A DNA stretch of 64,000 nucleotides. Origin: Plazaster borealis. Lineage: Eukaryota; Echinodermata; Asteroidea; Forcipulatida; Labidiasteridae. Made by a program: the position numbers and the translations under genes. Location of the stretch: assembly GCA_021014325.1 (NCBI GenBank), contig CM037475.1:3441001-3505000 (forward strand). Reading direction: 5' to 3'. The number at the start of each line of letters is the position of its first letter. Positions within the stretch are counted from its first letter, which is position 1. Of this stretch, positions 40,486 through 51,860 are shown one piece after another. Under the pieces are notes generated by a model. It did not search any database and was not told the origin of the DNA. It was given only the letters and a program-made list of their open reading frames with translations.

Positions 40486-40660
40486 ACTCCAACAAGACAA
40501 ACAGACAACAACATAACATGCAGACAGTAAAACAACAAGCAAACAAACACACAAAATACACAACAAACAATCAAGCAAACGGCCCAAACAAAACAAACAA
40601 GCTAAAACAAAACACTCATACAGAAGACAGACAGACAGGCACAAGTGTTTAGGAGAGTGA
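40486..40660 (+). repeat. A- and AAAC-rich tract after the RT remnant
   Basis: The open frame of the RT runs on through repeated ACAAACAA-like sequence that codes only for Asn/Thr/Lys/Gln. This is low-complexity DNA, not a protein domain. Confidence 0.6.
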
Positions 40661-41272
40661 CATAGTGGGCATTCCACAGGTTGTGACTATGATCCCTTTT
40701 CTTTAATCTTTTCTGTTTTAAACATTGTGGGCATGAGCCCGCAACACGAGAAAAGCCCACAAGTACAGATCCTACTTACAAGTAGCCCCTCAATGTAGCT
40801 CTTGTAAGCACAGGCAGACAAAGGACGGACAGACAAACAAACAAAAACCACACCGCGGGAAAAATATCCCTTACAAACAAACAAGATTATAGACCATTAA
40901 ATTAAAGACACATTAAAAAACCAAGCGAGAACAAAGCTGGAAGAGCTACAAAAGAATTACAGCATCAGAACATTACTAAACATTTACATTAAAGTTTCAA
41001 ATCACTATAAAAATTAAAACAATCATAAATCGGTTAATGGACGGATTTCCCTCCCTGTAGTGTTTGTTAGTTGTTTATACTTTGGTAAATCGGTTCCTTA
41101 ACCTCAATTAGCCTATGTAAGCATAATATAATAATGTGCAGAATTACAGGTACGGAAATCTTTCCTGTGTTGTGATAAAAAAGGTTAAACAGACAGATGA
41201 ATTCACATGCGAATGTACAATGTTGTGGTGCGCAACAGGTAGGTTTGGGGGGGGGGTATTTTTGCCTCTGTA

Positions 41273-41286
41273 CCGCCCTCTAGCGG
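41273..41286 (-). promoter_or_regulatory. CTCF-like site
   Basis: The minus strand reads CCGCTAGAGGGCGG, which differs from the CTCF core consensus CCASYAGRKGGCRS at one position. It lies just upstream of the candidate first exon of the plus-strand TMC gene and between the two divergent genes. Confidence 0.4.
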
Positions 41287-41299
41287 TTCGGCAGAATGT

Positions 41300-41439
41300 T
41301 ACCGGAAATGTAATAATTTAGAATTTTGTCAACTCTCGACGGACGAGTGCTACACTGCTGCTACCCCTGCTACCCTACCCCTGCTACAACAATACAAGTG
41401 CTATCGTCGTCTTTCAAGTGTGAAATATCTTGTGTGAAG
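41300..41439 (+). other. Candidate non-coding first exon of the plus-strand TMC gene
   Basis: The sequence loses the AT bias of its surroundings, has CTGCTACCCCTGCTACC repeats and ends at a good donor, GTGAAG|gtacgt. The next acceptor that joins a plausible 5' UTR is at 54701. Transcript evidence would be needed; the start position is a guess. Confidence 0.3.
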
Positions 41440-41694
41440 GTACGTTTTTAGGGAGGTCAATTGCTCTTTAACCAACCATTTTTTTATGTTGTAAATAAGG
41501 TCTAGCATCCCAATTACTCTTCAAGTATATTCTGAAGATTTGTAAAACAACCTGACTGACTGACTCAGTGACTGACTGACCAGCTGATGTATGTAATTAA
41601 TTGCATTGGCTATGTATTGTATGGGGGATGAATGAGTCAACTCAATGTATCTTTCCGATGTATTGTATGGTGGTACTGCTGCTGGCAGCGATCG

Positions 41695-42508
41695 CAACCA
41701 GTTTAATGGTTTTAGCTACCAATTTTTCACGAGGAATATATTACAAATGGGAAATGAAGTCAAATTACAAAATCCATTAAATCCCTTAGAAATTGGTGGC
41801 ATGATATAGTGATCCGGAAATTTTTCCGGAAAGAATATTGTGCATTATAATAAACAATAGTTTGCACATTTTTTAGTAGCCCAAGGCACAAACTAACAAC
41901 AATGAGAAATAGTGTTTACTTTACAGAAATAGTGTTTACTTTACAGAAATAGTGTTTACTTTACAGTAACAGTAAACACTAGTCAGCTAGTCCACAACAG
42001 TTTCTACTTTCAGTGTCAATATATAGGAGTAGACGTCAGACACTTTGTACCTTTGCCATACTTTGTATCTTGGTCACTTCGTACCTTGGTCACTTCGTGC
42101 CTTGGTCACTTTGTGCCTTGGTCACTTTGTGCCTTGGTCACTTTGTACCGTAAGCTGATTCACTTTGTACCGTCAGCCGAGTCACTTCGTATCTTGTGAA
42201 GCTTCGGTAGCTGCCAAAAATTGAAAAGAAATCTGAAGTTTAGTTGTCCAAAAATAAGTTTTCTAGATTTGGTTTTCAAGAGGCTGAGAGACTTTTAAAT
42301 ATTGTTTTCTGAATCTTTAGCATAAATAGCATTGTTAGCTATGGGAGTTTATTAAGTTTTCTAATTTCTGTAAACAAAAATTAATTATAACTTTAACTAT
42401 GTACATTGTGTTATTATGACAAGTTACCTGGGGTTCTGTGCTTCATCTTTTGTAGCTAAAACCATTAAACTGGTTGTGATCGCAACCAGTTTTAATGGTT
42501 TTAGCTAC
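41695..42508. repeat. Segment bounded by three copies of AACCAGTTTAATGGTTTTAG
   Basis: The motif stands at 41695-41719 (plus), 42452-42476 (minus) and 42483-42508 (plus). The last two form a hairpin with 25-bp arms. About 80 bp after the first and third copy is also shared (AAATCCCTTAGAAATTGGTG). Confidence 0.7.
41900..42195 (+). repeat. Two short tandem repeats (20-bp and 16-bp units)
   Basis: AGAAATAGTGTTTACTTTAC is repeated three times at about 41904-41965. TGCCTTGGTCACTTTG-like 16-bp units repeat about seven times at 42048-42190. Both are in the putative intron 1 of the plus-strand gene. Confidence 0.75.
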
Positions 42509-42589
42509 CAATTCCTCTTGCGGAATATTACAAAAAGGGAAATTACAAAATTAATTAAATCCCTTAGAAATTGGTGACCTGACACCTCA

Positions 42590-43380
42590 AAACGTAGGCC
42601 TAGTGTTAAGGTTGAGCCCTGACTTGTCGCTTTCCTTTTCTTCAACGCTTGTTCACATGACGATAAGCCGCAACCGCCAGTTCGGACATGGCGTACATGT
42701 AGCTTGCTGAGCAATGAGCTTGTTACCAACCATAAGCTTTGTTGTATGCACAGTGTTGCAACTGACTGGTGCCCTTCTAATTTGTGCACGTCCTTGATTG
42801 TTGTTCCTAATTGCAGTGACTCCTTACACATCTGATTCTGAGTCAGACTTTCTGAAAACTTTTGTTCTGTTCATCGCTTGACCTAAACTTGCCCATTGTG
42901 CAGATTTGAAATAGATAATAACTTGTGTTAAGTATGTGTATTTGTGGTTCATAACTTGATATTTAAGTCGTATCCCCTTAAGGTGATTCCTCTGCTGCCA
43001 CTTCCCAGGTTGTATCAGAAATTTGGGTGTGATCCCTGGCTACACGGCAGTTACAGGTTGAGTGGCTTCTGACTGGCACCCCCTCCAAAAAACATAAACA
43101 ACAAGTTTTCTCATAAAATTAATCAAAAAAGACAAAGTTAAGGACTGATTTTGACTGGGCTTCACTCTGTAAGAGAAGACCGTAATTTGTATTGGCCTGA
43201 AATTGATAAGGTTGTGCAGGGTCCGAATTCATGGGGAAAATCCACAAGACCGTAGGGCTTGTAGCTCAAGATATTGACAGGACCGGAATTTTTTTTACAA
43301 TACCAGATTCAAAATGAGAAAAAAACCCCCTGCTGACACAGTTTAACATTCATTTAACAGCACTTAGACATGTAAGAGAA
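42590..43380. other. Unassigned, putative intron 1 of plus-strand TMC gene
   Basis: No recognised repeat or coding block. Confidence 0.35.
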
Positions 43381-43387
43381 GATTTAA

Positions 43388-43748
43388 AGGCATCGTACAC
43401 GTTTGGTAATTGTCAAAGACCAATGTTCTCATTTGGTGTATCCCAACATATGCAAGCCTGTGAAAATTTGGGCTCAATTGGTCATCAAAGTTGCAAGAAA
43501 ATGATGAAAGAAACACACCCTTGTTGTACAAATTTGTGTGCTTTCAGATAGGAATAAAAACTTCTTGCAAGAAGTTTTTATTATTTTAGTGAGAAATTAC
43601 CTCTTTCTCAAAAACTACGTTACTTCAGAGGGAGTCGTTTCTCACATTGTTATCTCACATTACTATCAACAGCTCTCCGTTGCTGGTTACCAAGTCAGTT
43701 TTTATGCTAATACATATTTTGAGTAATTACCAAACGTATACGATGCCT
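43388..43748 (+). mobile_element. TTAA MITE, family 1 (copy)
   Basis: Flanked by TTAA (43384-43387, 43749-43752), with AGGCATCGTACACGTTTGG and CCAAACGTATACGATGCCT as ends and the intact 30-bp central palindrome. Confidence 0.8.
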
Positions 43749-44009
43749 TTAAATCTCATTTGTCTTAATAATGGTATTAAGTATCTTTGATTACTCATAG
43801 AATTGAAATTACCGGACCCAAAGTCAACATTTTACCATTATTTGTTATTGTTAAGATGTTAAAGGCTATTCAGTGAGGTATTCATTTGAAAACCAAAAGA
43901 CCGTCGGACTTGTCAGGTCATGAGTTTAATGGCCTGACGCTAAAATCACTGGCAAGCCCTGCTGTGTATTGTGGGTGATTCTAAAGGCGTTTTGTATTTG
44001 TCGTGTTTG

Positions 44010-44370
44010 TGGCGTGTCGTGGCTGAGTAGTTAAGGGCACCGGACTCAAGCTCTGGTGTTTCTGATCAGCACTGTGTGGGTTTGAGTCCCAGTCATGGCA
44101 CTTGTGTCTTTCTTGAGCAAGATACTTTACCATAATTGCTTTGTCCTTCGGATGGGACATTAAGCCGAAGGTCCCGTGTACCAGGATTGGTAGTGCACCG
44201 TAAAAGAACCCGAACACAACCGTGGAAGTGTTTCTTGATCACAACATATGTCAAGCAACCGTGTTTACAGGTTTTCTCACGCTTGCGAGCTACAGTGGTC
44301 ACTATGAGGCATCCTTGGTTTCAGCACCAGAAGTATAAAATTAAAATAATAATAAATAATAATAATAATG
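44010..44370 (+). mobile_element. SINE-B copy
   Basis: GCGTGTCGTGGCTGAGTAG (A-box) and GTGGGTTTGAGTCCCAGTC (B-box) head a body ending in an AAT microsatellite at 44345-44369. Confidence 0.7.
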
Positions 44371-44858
44371 AAGCCCTGTGTGTGAGTGTAAAAGACAGAC
44401 ACTCAGTTTGGGTAACCGTAAGACCCAAGCTTGTGAAATTGATAGTACTACACCCACTGTAGTAGAATTGACACTTGGGGATAGTGATTGCCCTGCCCAT
44501 TCAAATGTGAGGTGACCCACAGCACTACCCTCAGTGACCAATTTGTTTTAGCCAATATCACTACCTTGCTGTGAAGTTTTGCCATAAAATAATTTAAATT
44601 CCAAAAATGTTCATTTTGTGTCATTTATGAGCTTTTTCCTTGACCTTTACATACAGTACGTATCAAGAACGCACAATTTAGCATATCAGGCCGATTCATG
44701 CAAATTGCGGCCAATACACTAAATAATTGTTTTCTTCTTACATACTTTCAATGAAATTTTTTAAACATCATTTAGAATGCCCCAGGTTGCACATAAACCG
44801 AAGATAAACAAACACCAGGTATAACACATTCCGAGGACCTCGTTTCAATTCAGCGTGC

Positions 44859-45231
44859 AGGGTTCTCCCCAGGTTTTTTTCAAAACTGTGGGGCATTCTG
44901 GGCCAAAATTTTAGGATGTTTGGCCGAAGCGCGCTGAATTAAAACAAGGTCCTCGGAATGTCTTCTACTTGGTGTTTTTCTTGGTTTTCAAAGCCCTACT
45001 GTGCAATTTGGAGCATTCTATATATGGTTTTCTTTTCATGTTTTTTGTGACTACCGTATTAAAAAAAATATATATAAAAATATATTATGATTTTTTTGTT
45101 TTTGCGTATTGGCCTACATGTAAATTCTTGCGTATCGACGCGATACGCTAGCTTGTCCATCGGAAGAACTTCCAAAGTTTGGGTCTAGCAGAACGCCCAA
45201 CAGTTTTGAAAAATTATGGGGAGAACCCTGG
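44859..45231. mobile_element. hAT-like MITE with CAGGGTTCTCCCCA ends
   Basis: The ends CAGGGTTCTCCCCAGG and TGGGGAGAACCCTG are inverted, and AAAACTGTGGGGC pairs with GCCCAACAGTTTTG. CAGGG ends are typical of hAT elements. The expected 8-bp target copies are not seen. A separate 45-bp inverted pair (44812-44858, 44932-44976) overlaps its left end. Confidence 0.55.
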
Positions 45232-45234
45232 AAT

Positions 45235-46115
45235 CCGTAGTAATTAATTAGCGTCATTGTGCGTTAATAATGTGACTGCTGCCGTCAGTTTGCAGGCTGT
45301 GTAAATTTGGCTTCAATCATCAACTTGAATTGTACTCGCTCAGTACATTAGCCAGAGGAAACTTAAGTGCAGTGTGTGTACACACTTTGTGTTGGCAAAA
45401 CTGTAGAATATAATAGTACTATAGTTCTGTGTTGATTTTCCTGTTGCAGACACATTTTTACACGTACATGTGTTTTGACCCTTTTAAGGTAAACAGTTTA
45501 CATACATGTATTTACCCGCAAAAGTGTTTTTGTTACATGACATCTATTTATTACAGTGTTAACCGACCGTTTGAGGAATTGTTAAACTTTTACAAAAATA
45601 ACCGTAAAAGCACAGCCCTAGTGGGCCTATACCGCCATTATGCACAAAACAATCATACAGCTCAACTGTTTTACAAACAAACTCAATAAATACTTTAGGC
45701 CTCATTCATCAACCGCACAAGATTGTAACTAAATAATAAAAAGATCTAATTGTTTGTTCCTTTGAAATCTACAAGGGGTTTTCCCTAATGAAATATGGCC
45801 TTGGTTTTATCAAATAAAACCAAGACATTTAGATAAACAATGAATGACCCCAACCACCCAATGATCTATTGCAGTATATTATGGTTGCAAGACTTCTGAC
45901 TCCAACCCCCCCCCCAAAAAAAAACCCAAAACAAAACAAAGACATTGACAAAATAGAGAGACCGCCAACATCCCTACATGTACATGTTTTGCAAGATTTT
46001 AGCCAGGATTTTGAAAAAGGGTGTCCAAATTGTTCACTTACATTACAGTACATGTAAATGACAGATAAAACAGGGTATCCAGATTTAAAACAGGTTGTCC
46101 AAAAGACACCCAGAC
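45235..46115. other. Unassigned intronic sequence
   Basis: It contains a GACATTGACAAAATAGAGAG piece (45940) akin to the arm at 22330. Otherwise nothing is recognised. Confidence 0.35.
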
Positions 46116-46124
46116 ACCCCTCTG

Positions 46125-46240
46125 GCTATGATGAGGCTAGTCAGCTCAGTGGTATAGCACCTGTACATAAATCCGGATTACGTGTCACAGGTTCAAATCC
46201 TGCTTTAGTCAATGTTTACTTTGTTCACCCTAAAAAAGTA
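46125..46240 (+). mobile_element. SINE-C-like tRNA-headed copy
   Basis: TCAGCTCAGTGGTATAGCAC (A-box) and TCACAGGTTCAAATCCTGC (B-box) are spaced as in a tRNA head, followed by GTTTACTTTGTTCACCC. Confidence 0.6.
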
Positions 46241-46750
46241 TAATTAATGTAGATATATATTTGTTTAATATATACCGATTTTAATAAATTCCAGGGCCAG
46301 AAACCCCCACTTGGACTACTGACCTGAGTCTAGTTATTTTAGTATTGGGTAAGAAATTTACTATGCAGCGTTTTCCCAGTAACGGTGGTCCCACCACTGG
46401 CCAAATACTAACACCTGAGGACCAATCAAAATTCTCTCCAAATTTTGTTCAGTGGTACGTCCCTTGCTCCATGGAGGAAGGAATGCTTGTTCAATATGAA
46501 ATTTAATGTGGACTACCAGTAGCTCAAAAGCTTTTGGATTACAGTGAGATGACAAGCTAACTGGTTCGCTGGCTAGTCACTGACGAAATTAAGGGTAAAC
46601 CCTGACATGTTGCGTACACTTTTAAAAGCTTTGTCTAATCTAAAACTTCTCCTGAAAGTAAAGCAAAAACCCAAACCCAAACCCCCACCCCCAAACCCCC
46701 CCAAACCACTCCCCCCCCAAAAAAAAGGAAAGAAGAAGGAATGTGTGGAC

Positions 46751-46907
46751 AAAATATCTGACAGTAAAAATTCAAGTCCTAAATTCATGATGTACTTAAT
46801 GTTCCAGTCGCCATGTGGTACAAAATACATATTGAAGGTGAATCCCTGATAACAATTACATTGTACATCATGAATTTAGGACTTGAATTTTTACTGTCAG
46901 ATATTTT
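46751..46907. repeat. 45-bp perfect inverted repeat, 67-nt spacer
   Basis: Arms 46751-46795 and 46863-46907 are exact reverse complements (arm contains TTCAAGTCCTAAATTCATGA). It does not match any repeat family in this window. A transcript would fold into a long hairpin. Confidence 0.85.
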
Positions 46908-47187
46908 AATACTGCCATGGATCATTATTATCTTGTATACTGTTGTCATAAACATCTGTACATCCTGGTTCTTAATGATAAGTCTGTCAGCCATAAATTC
47001 TCCCCTTGAGTTTGATCTGTTGATATTATTGTCACCTTTGCCGACAGAATTTCATAACGTAGGAGCTGTAAAGAGGACACACCCCCATGAGTTTGCAAAA
47101 TTAAGGTTTTAGTTTGAAACGGCTTTAAAATTACCTCATGGCCAGAAAAAAACATTGTTTTAGTGAGTCACTTAGGCAAACCTGGGG

Positions 47188-47827
47188 CCAATTTCATAGC
47201 GCTGCCGAACGTTAAGCAAATTTTGGTGCTAACTATAGCAGAAAAATTTGCTTAAAGGTATTATACAGGATTGGTAGAGCTGACAAAACAGTCGCAAACA
47301 AAGTTCATGTTTTGTGTGATTAACCATATCATGAAATAACAAACCTGTAAAAATTTGAGCTTAATTGGTCATTGAGGTCACGAGAAAATAGTGAAAAGAG
47401 ACCTTAAGTGTTTTCTGTTTTTCAAACATCGAGTTTATTATCACGCGTGATAAAAACTATTGTTTTACTCATTTCTCAGAAACGATAGCATTTTAGGCAG
47501 AAATATTTCAAGGAACCCTTTCTATCATTACTTACTTTAAATCATGTAAGTTATGTGTGAATCTGTGAACATTTGTGTTTTTCGATCTTACCAATAGTGT
47601 ACAGGGCCTTTAAGCGTGAGTGTTTTTCACAGGTTAGCAAGAAGGTTAGGCAGCCAGCTTGTGCGTTCACTATGGATTTGCGTTGTTACGTCATTCATGT
47701 TCATACAGTAAGCACTGGAAGGTTAGCATGCCTTTTCGTGTGCTTACGGTTAGCAGCGCTATGAAATGGAAACATGCGCAGTAAGCACAAAATCGGCCGT
47801 TAAGCAGTTCTATGAAATTGGGCCCTA
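47188..47827. mobile_element. GCTTAAGC fold-back element interrupted by a MITE
   Basis: GGGCCAATTTCATAGCGCTG at 47188 and GTTCTATGAAATTGGGCCC at 47808-47826 are the inverted borders. The family-2 MITE 47256-47609 sits in its TTGC-TTAA-GCG site. Confidence 0.65.
47256..47609 (+). mobile_element. TTAA MITE, family 2 (copy 2, nested)
   Basis: It is flanked by TTAA (47252-47255, 47610-47613). Removing it with one TTAA restores TTTGCTTAAGCGTG, which matches intact fold-backs with CTGCTTAAGC. Confidence 0.8.
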
Positions 47828-48034
47828 GTGAAACAATGGTCACCCATTATTTTTATGATGCACTGATAAGTCAAATCAAATACCAGTTCAAGAAATTAAA
47901 TGTTAATTTATTTAGTATTTATTCAGATTCAGTTACCATTGGTGTAGCTTTCTTGATTTTCTACCATTCAAATCAATGGGATCAAAACGAGGCTGGGATG
48001 GATATTGTTCTGCTTGCTTATATATATGACAATC

Positions 48035-48157
48035 AGGGTCCAATTTCATGGCTTTGCTTACCGCAGAATTCTGCCCTTACGTTCCATAGAATTGTGCTTT
48101 ACAGGGCTTCGTAAGCGCAGAATTCCTCGGTAAGAAGAGCCATGAAATTGGTCCCAG
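48035..48157. mobile_element. Compact fold-back element
   Basis: GGGTCCAATTTCATGGCT and AGCCATGAAATTGGTCCC are the inverted ends, with AGAATTCTGC / GCAGAATTCC further in; almost the whole 120 bp can fold on itself. Confidence 0.65.
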
Positions 48158-48894
48158 TATTCAAGGTTGTTTGTTGAAGCATGTGGACAACATTGGTAGT
48201 GTCAAAGACCAGTATCTGCACTTGCATGAATATTAAAAGTTCATTAAATGCTTCCAAATGATTGTTTCCTGCAAAGTAGACAAACTTAGCTGTCAGAAAC
48301 CACTGTTGCTTTTCGTCTCCTTTAATTTGATTTATTTTTATGACAATTTGAATGTTTGGGGAACTGGAACGGGTGTGGGTACCCTAAATTAGCATGAAAA
48401 TCTTGATTCCATGTCTACCAAAGATATTTATAAATGGTTTAATATCAGCTTTGATACCTTTACTCCAATCCAGGATATAATTTAAACCCAGAAGAAATAT
48501 TATGAATACTATAGTTTTCAGGTAAGGGTGTTGAAATGTCCCGTCAGTCACGTAAAAACATTAAAACATTGCTTATTTTCTAAATTTAAATATGTTTTTT
48601 TTGTTCCAAGTTTAATCTACATGTATCTTCTATCCAATTGGCCTAATATATAAAAAACTAAATAAAATTGATCACTGATATTTAGTAAAGAAAATATGAC
48701 ATCCCAGTCACGATTGTCCTGTCACTCACAATCTGTCCCGTCAGTCACTGTGATTTCCAGCCTGTCATGATATTTTTTGTTCCAAATTGGAGGCAAATAC
48801 GAATTACATTGTACAATCACATCCATTTACACATTTTCATTGTGACAAGATGCAACAAAGAAATTGATGGACTTCTACATCAAAGACTATCTCC

Positions 48895-50770
48895 ATCCCA
48901 GCTCCAGGACAGAATGACTTTAAAATAAGTCGTAAAAATGGGCACAAAGAAAAAATCCCAAAACAGTATCAAGCCATGACTTCTAATGAAGCCTATAAAC
49001 AGTTCAAATCTTATCTGACAATCCCAGCTTAAAGATTGATCTGTCCAAATTCTGTGAGTTAAGACCAGAGTATGTCTGCTGCCCTAGGTCTGTAACTCTA
49101 AACAATGTGTGTTTGTGTATATGAAAACATCCAGTTGATTCTCAATTCTGTTCCATCACTCCCTAATTCGCTGTATTTTTGAACGTGAGGGCGCATGTGG
49201 ACCAATTTTTACGTGATGAAAAACAAGTAAAGAAACAGGATTTTTTTTCATTTTTGTTATTTTTATGTTTATGTATTTCGTCATTGATGCAAGAAAACTA
49301 CAAAGTACATACGTGTACAGGCATTTAAAATAAGATGAAACTGTAGTTGTGATGCAAGACATTCCCTGAAGAAAGCGCCCTCATGCGGTCAAAAATATGA
49401 TGAATTCAACTAGTAAGTTTTGCAAGGTAATAGTGTGCAATGATGAAAAAGAAATGTGCATGCTGCAAACATGTGACCATTGCAAATAATGACAAGCACA
49501 AATTTGACAAGTTAGTATATCATTTTGATGATGAAATATTGCAGACCGATATAATCTACAAGCAATGGGCAAAAAATGAGGAAAAGAAATTGTTGCGGTC
49601 AACACTGACTGATAGTTTGGATGATGTGTTGACTCGGGCAAAAATAACCGCATTCCTCAAACATGTCTACGTGCAGCGTGTACAAGGGACTCCTTTTCAG
49701 AATCTTAAAGAAAGCTTGCCAGAGGGTACGGTTCTCATCCAAACCGATTTTAGCGAGAACTAAACACAAACAACAAGCAGGATCCAATCTGTCTACTGGG
49801 ATACAAATTCATCATCTCTTTTCACTAGCATGGTATTGTAACGAACTCAAATTGTGTAGATGGAGATTGAGCCGACGCCCCGCCGAATACTGGAATGCCC
49901 CGTCAGAATGGCAAGTACTCAACGCTTCCATAAACTGACTCTGTGATTGGACGAAAGCAGCGGGCATTGACTGTGTGTACACAATGTATAACAATGATTC
50001 ACATTGGTTGAATGAGAAACTAGGTTGTGCCAGGTGCGCTGGCAGGACGCCAGTTGGGTTCGCGCCGTTTTCCTTGTGTATTAAATTGATGTGCTTGATT
50101 GTTTAGTAGTTGTGGAGTTTATGTTGTCCTTGTTAGGATGTAAATAAAGCTGTAAACGTTGAATTCTGGTTGTCAACTGCGTTTATTTGTTGGCGTTTTG
50201 CAGCAGTAAACCAAGGACCCAGAAAGTACATGCTACAGTATACTGCAGCAAGGATTATATGGTTATGTGGTTATTTTGGATTACAAAGGTCATGACAAGT
50301 ATGCAGTTTACCTTTTCAATCAGGCTATAATTGAGAAATTCAAACAGAATCATCGTGAATTTCAATTACAGTCTGATGGAGCGGCACAGCATTTCAAACA
50401 AAAAGTCTCGTTAACATCACTTTGAATGAGCTACCTACAAAATGTAATTTTAACCCATGGCATAACAGTTTGTGTTGACATTTCCTGATATTCAGCAAAG
50501 TTCTTAATGATGGATTTTTCTTTTGCCAGGTCTGTGGTGCATAATATCCAAAATAGTGTACATTTTGATGAAATTGTTTGTATTTATTTTTGTTTCACAT
50601 TTTTGTATCTTGATTATCGATACAGCGATGTTGATACTCCTAAATATGACCCAAAACAACTATGGAACAGAACTACCAAGTTTAATTTGCCATTCAAATT
50701 TAAGAACAACTTACTAGGGAATACTTTTCACTATATGTGTTTCATGGGCACTGTAAAAGAAATTCTCAAA
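48895..50770 (+). pseudogene. Degenerate transposase-like gene of an uncharacterised family
   Basis: Scattered frames read KEKIPKQYQAMTSNEAYKQF, LSKFCELRPEYVCC, then (49440-49763) KCACCKH, AFLKHVYVQRVQGTPFQNL and VLIQTDFSEN, then SVYWDTNSSSLFTS, and after a gap YVVILDYKGHDKYAVYLFNQ and FQLQSDGAAQHFK. From memory this block order (FC.LRP, HVY..R, VDFAENY, SDGAA..FK) belongs to a transposon-like protein family of unknown mechanism in marine invertebrates. Stops and frameshifts show it is broken. A last open frame (50507-50773) may hold the C-terminus. Confidence 0.5.
49836..50212 (+). mobile_element. Possible solo LTR or other insertion within the transposase-like gene
   Basis: The transposase-like reading is interrupted between TSMVL (49833) and GLYGYVVIL (50258). 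The intervening sequence starts TGTAACGAACTC, has an AATAAA signal (50142) and a TG-rich end, as an LTR would. No terminal duplication was confirmed. Confidence 0.25.
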
Positions 50771-51215
50771 TGATGTTAAAATTAATGTTTTATAATTAAT
50801 TGATTATTGTTTCTTACTGTTAACCAGAAAACAAACACTAAACCAGATCCTTTGAACAACTAAAATGGTTTTAGTATGCTCAGAAAAAAAAGGCAAAATG
50901 TCCCATCAAAAATGTCCCGTCAGTCACGTCACAACAGTCACAATGTTGACGAGCCCAGTTTTGGAATTCTCAGCTTTGTGTCTATAGAGTATAATGTTTT
51001 CTGATGTACCAATGATTAATTTTGACAACATTTTACAATAAATCTCCATTGAGAACAGATAAATTTTGACAAGAATCTACAATTACTGTAAATTTATGGT
51101 TTTTTTTGTGTCCTGTCAGTCACACTAATTTCAAATTGCAACCATACAGCCATTAAATCATTTGGTTCAACCTGTGTTTTCATAATTGAAACATGACATG
51201 TTCTCTTTGACTTAT

Positions 51216-51549
51216 AGGTATTGTACACTTTTGGTAACATCTCAAAATCAGTGTCCACATTTTTTGGTATTCAACATATGCATGAACAAACAAACCTGTG
51301 AAAGTTTGAGCTTAATTGGTCATCGAGGTCACAAGAAAGTAGTGAAAAGAGACCTTATGTGTTTTCTGTTTTTTCAAATTGTCGCGTGTGATAAAAACTA
51401 TTGTTTTACTCATTTCTCAGAAACGATAGCATTTTAGGCAGAAATATTTTAAGGAACCCTTTCTACCATTACTTACTTTAAATCATGTAAGTCATGTGTG
51501 AATCTGTGAACATTGTGTTTTTCGATCATACCAATAGTGTACAGGGCCT
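51216..51549 (+). mobile_element. TTAA-type MITE, family 2 (copy 3)
   Basis: AGGTATTGTACACTTTTGG to TAGTGTACAGGGCCT. The right flank is TTAA (51550-51553) and the left is TTAT. Confidence 0.7.
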
Positions 51550-51860
51550 TTAAAGTATAACTTTTTTAGCTATGCCATGCAGATTTTTTTCTGCAGGCTT
51601 TAAAAAAAATAAGTCACTTAAACTTGTCGCGTCAAACACGCTGGAGAATGAAGATTGCTATAGTCAATTTAAGAGAGGACTAAAGCTCTGACAAAATGGT
51701 GAAGAGCATCCTTGTCAAGGTACCTTTTGATTCTCCTTATCGTAGGAATGAAAAGGGGATTGTTAACTCTCAGACTATTGAAAAATAGAATTAGCTGTTG
51801 AAAATTGCTTACCTACCAAATGGACCTACATGTATGGTATAAATGCAAAAAATATGTAAT

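Larger units (their letters stand above)
48530..51130 (+). mobile_element. Old DNA-transposon-like region with TGTCCCGTCAGTCAC repeats
   Basis: The 12-15-base motif TGTCCCGTCAGTCAC or close forms occurs near 48538, 48715-48745, 50905-50930 and 51113, all in the same orientation, flanking the degenerate transposase-like gene. True ends were not fixed. Confidence 0.4.

Noticed and set aside
40363..40677. 104-codon minus frame rich in Cys and Leu
   Set aside because: It is the complement of the AAAC-rich tract and the end of the reverse transcriptase.
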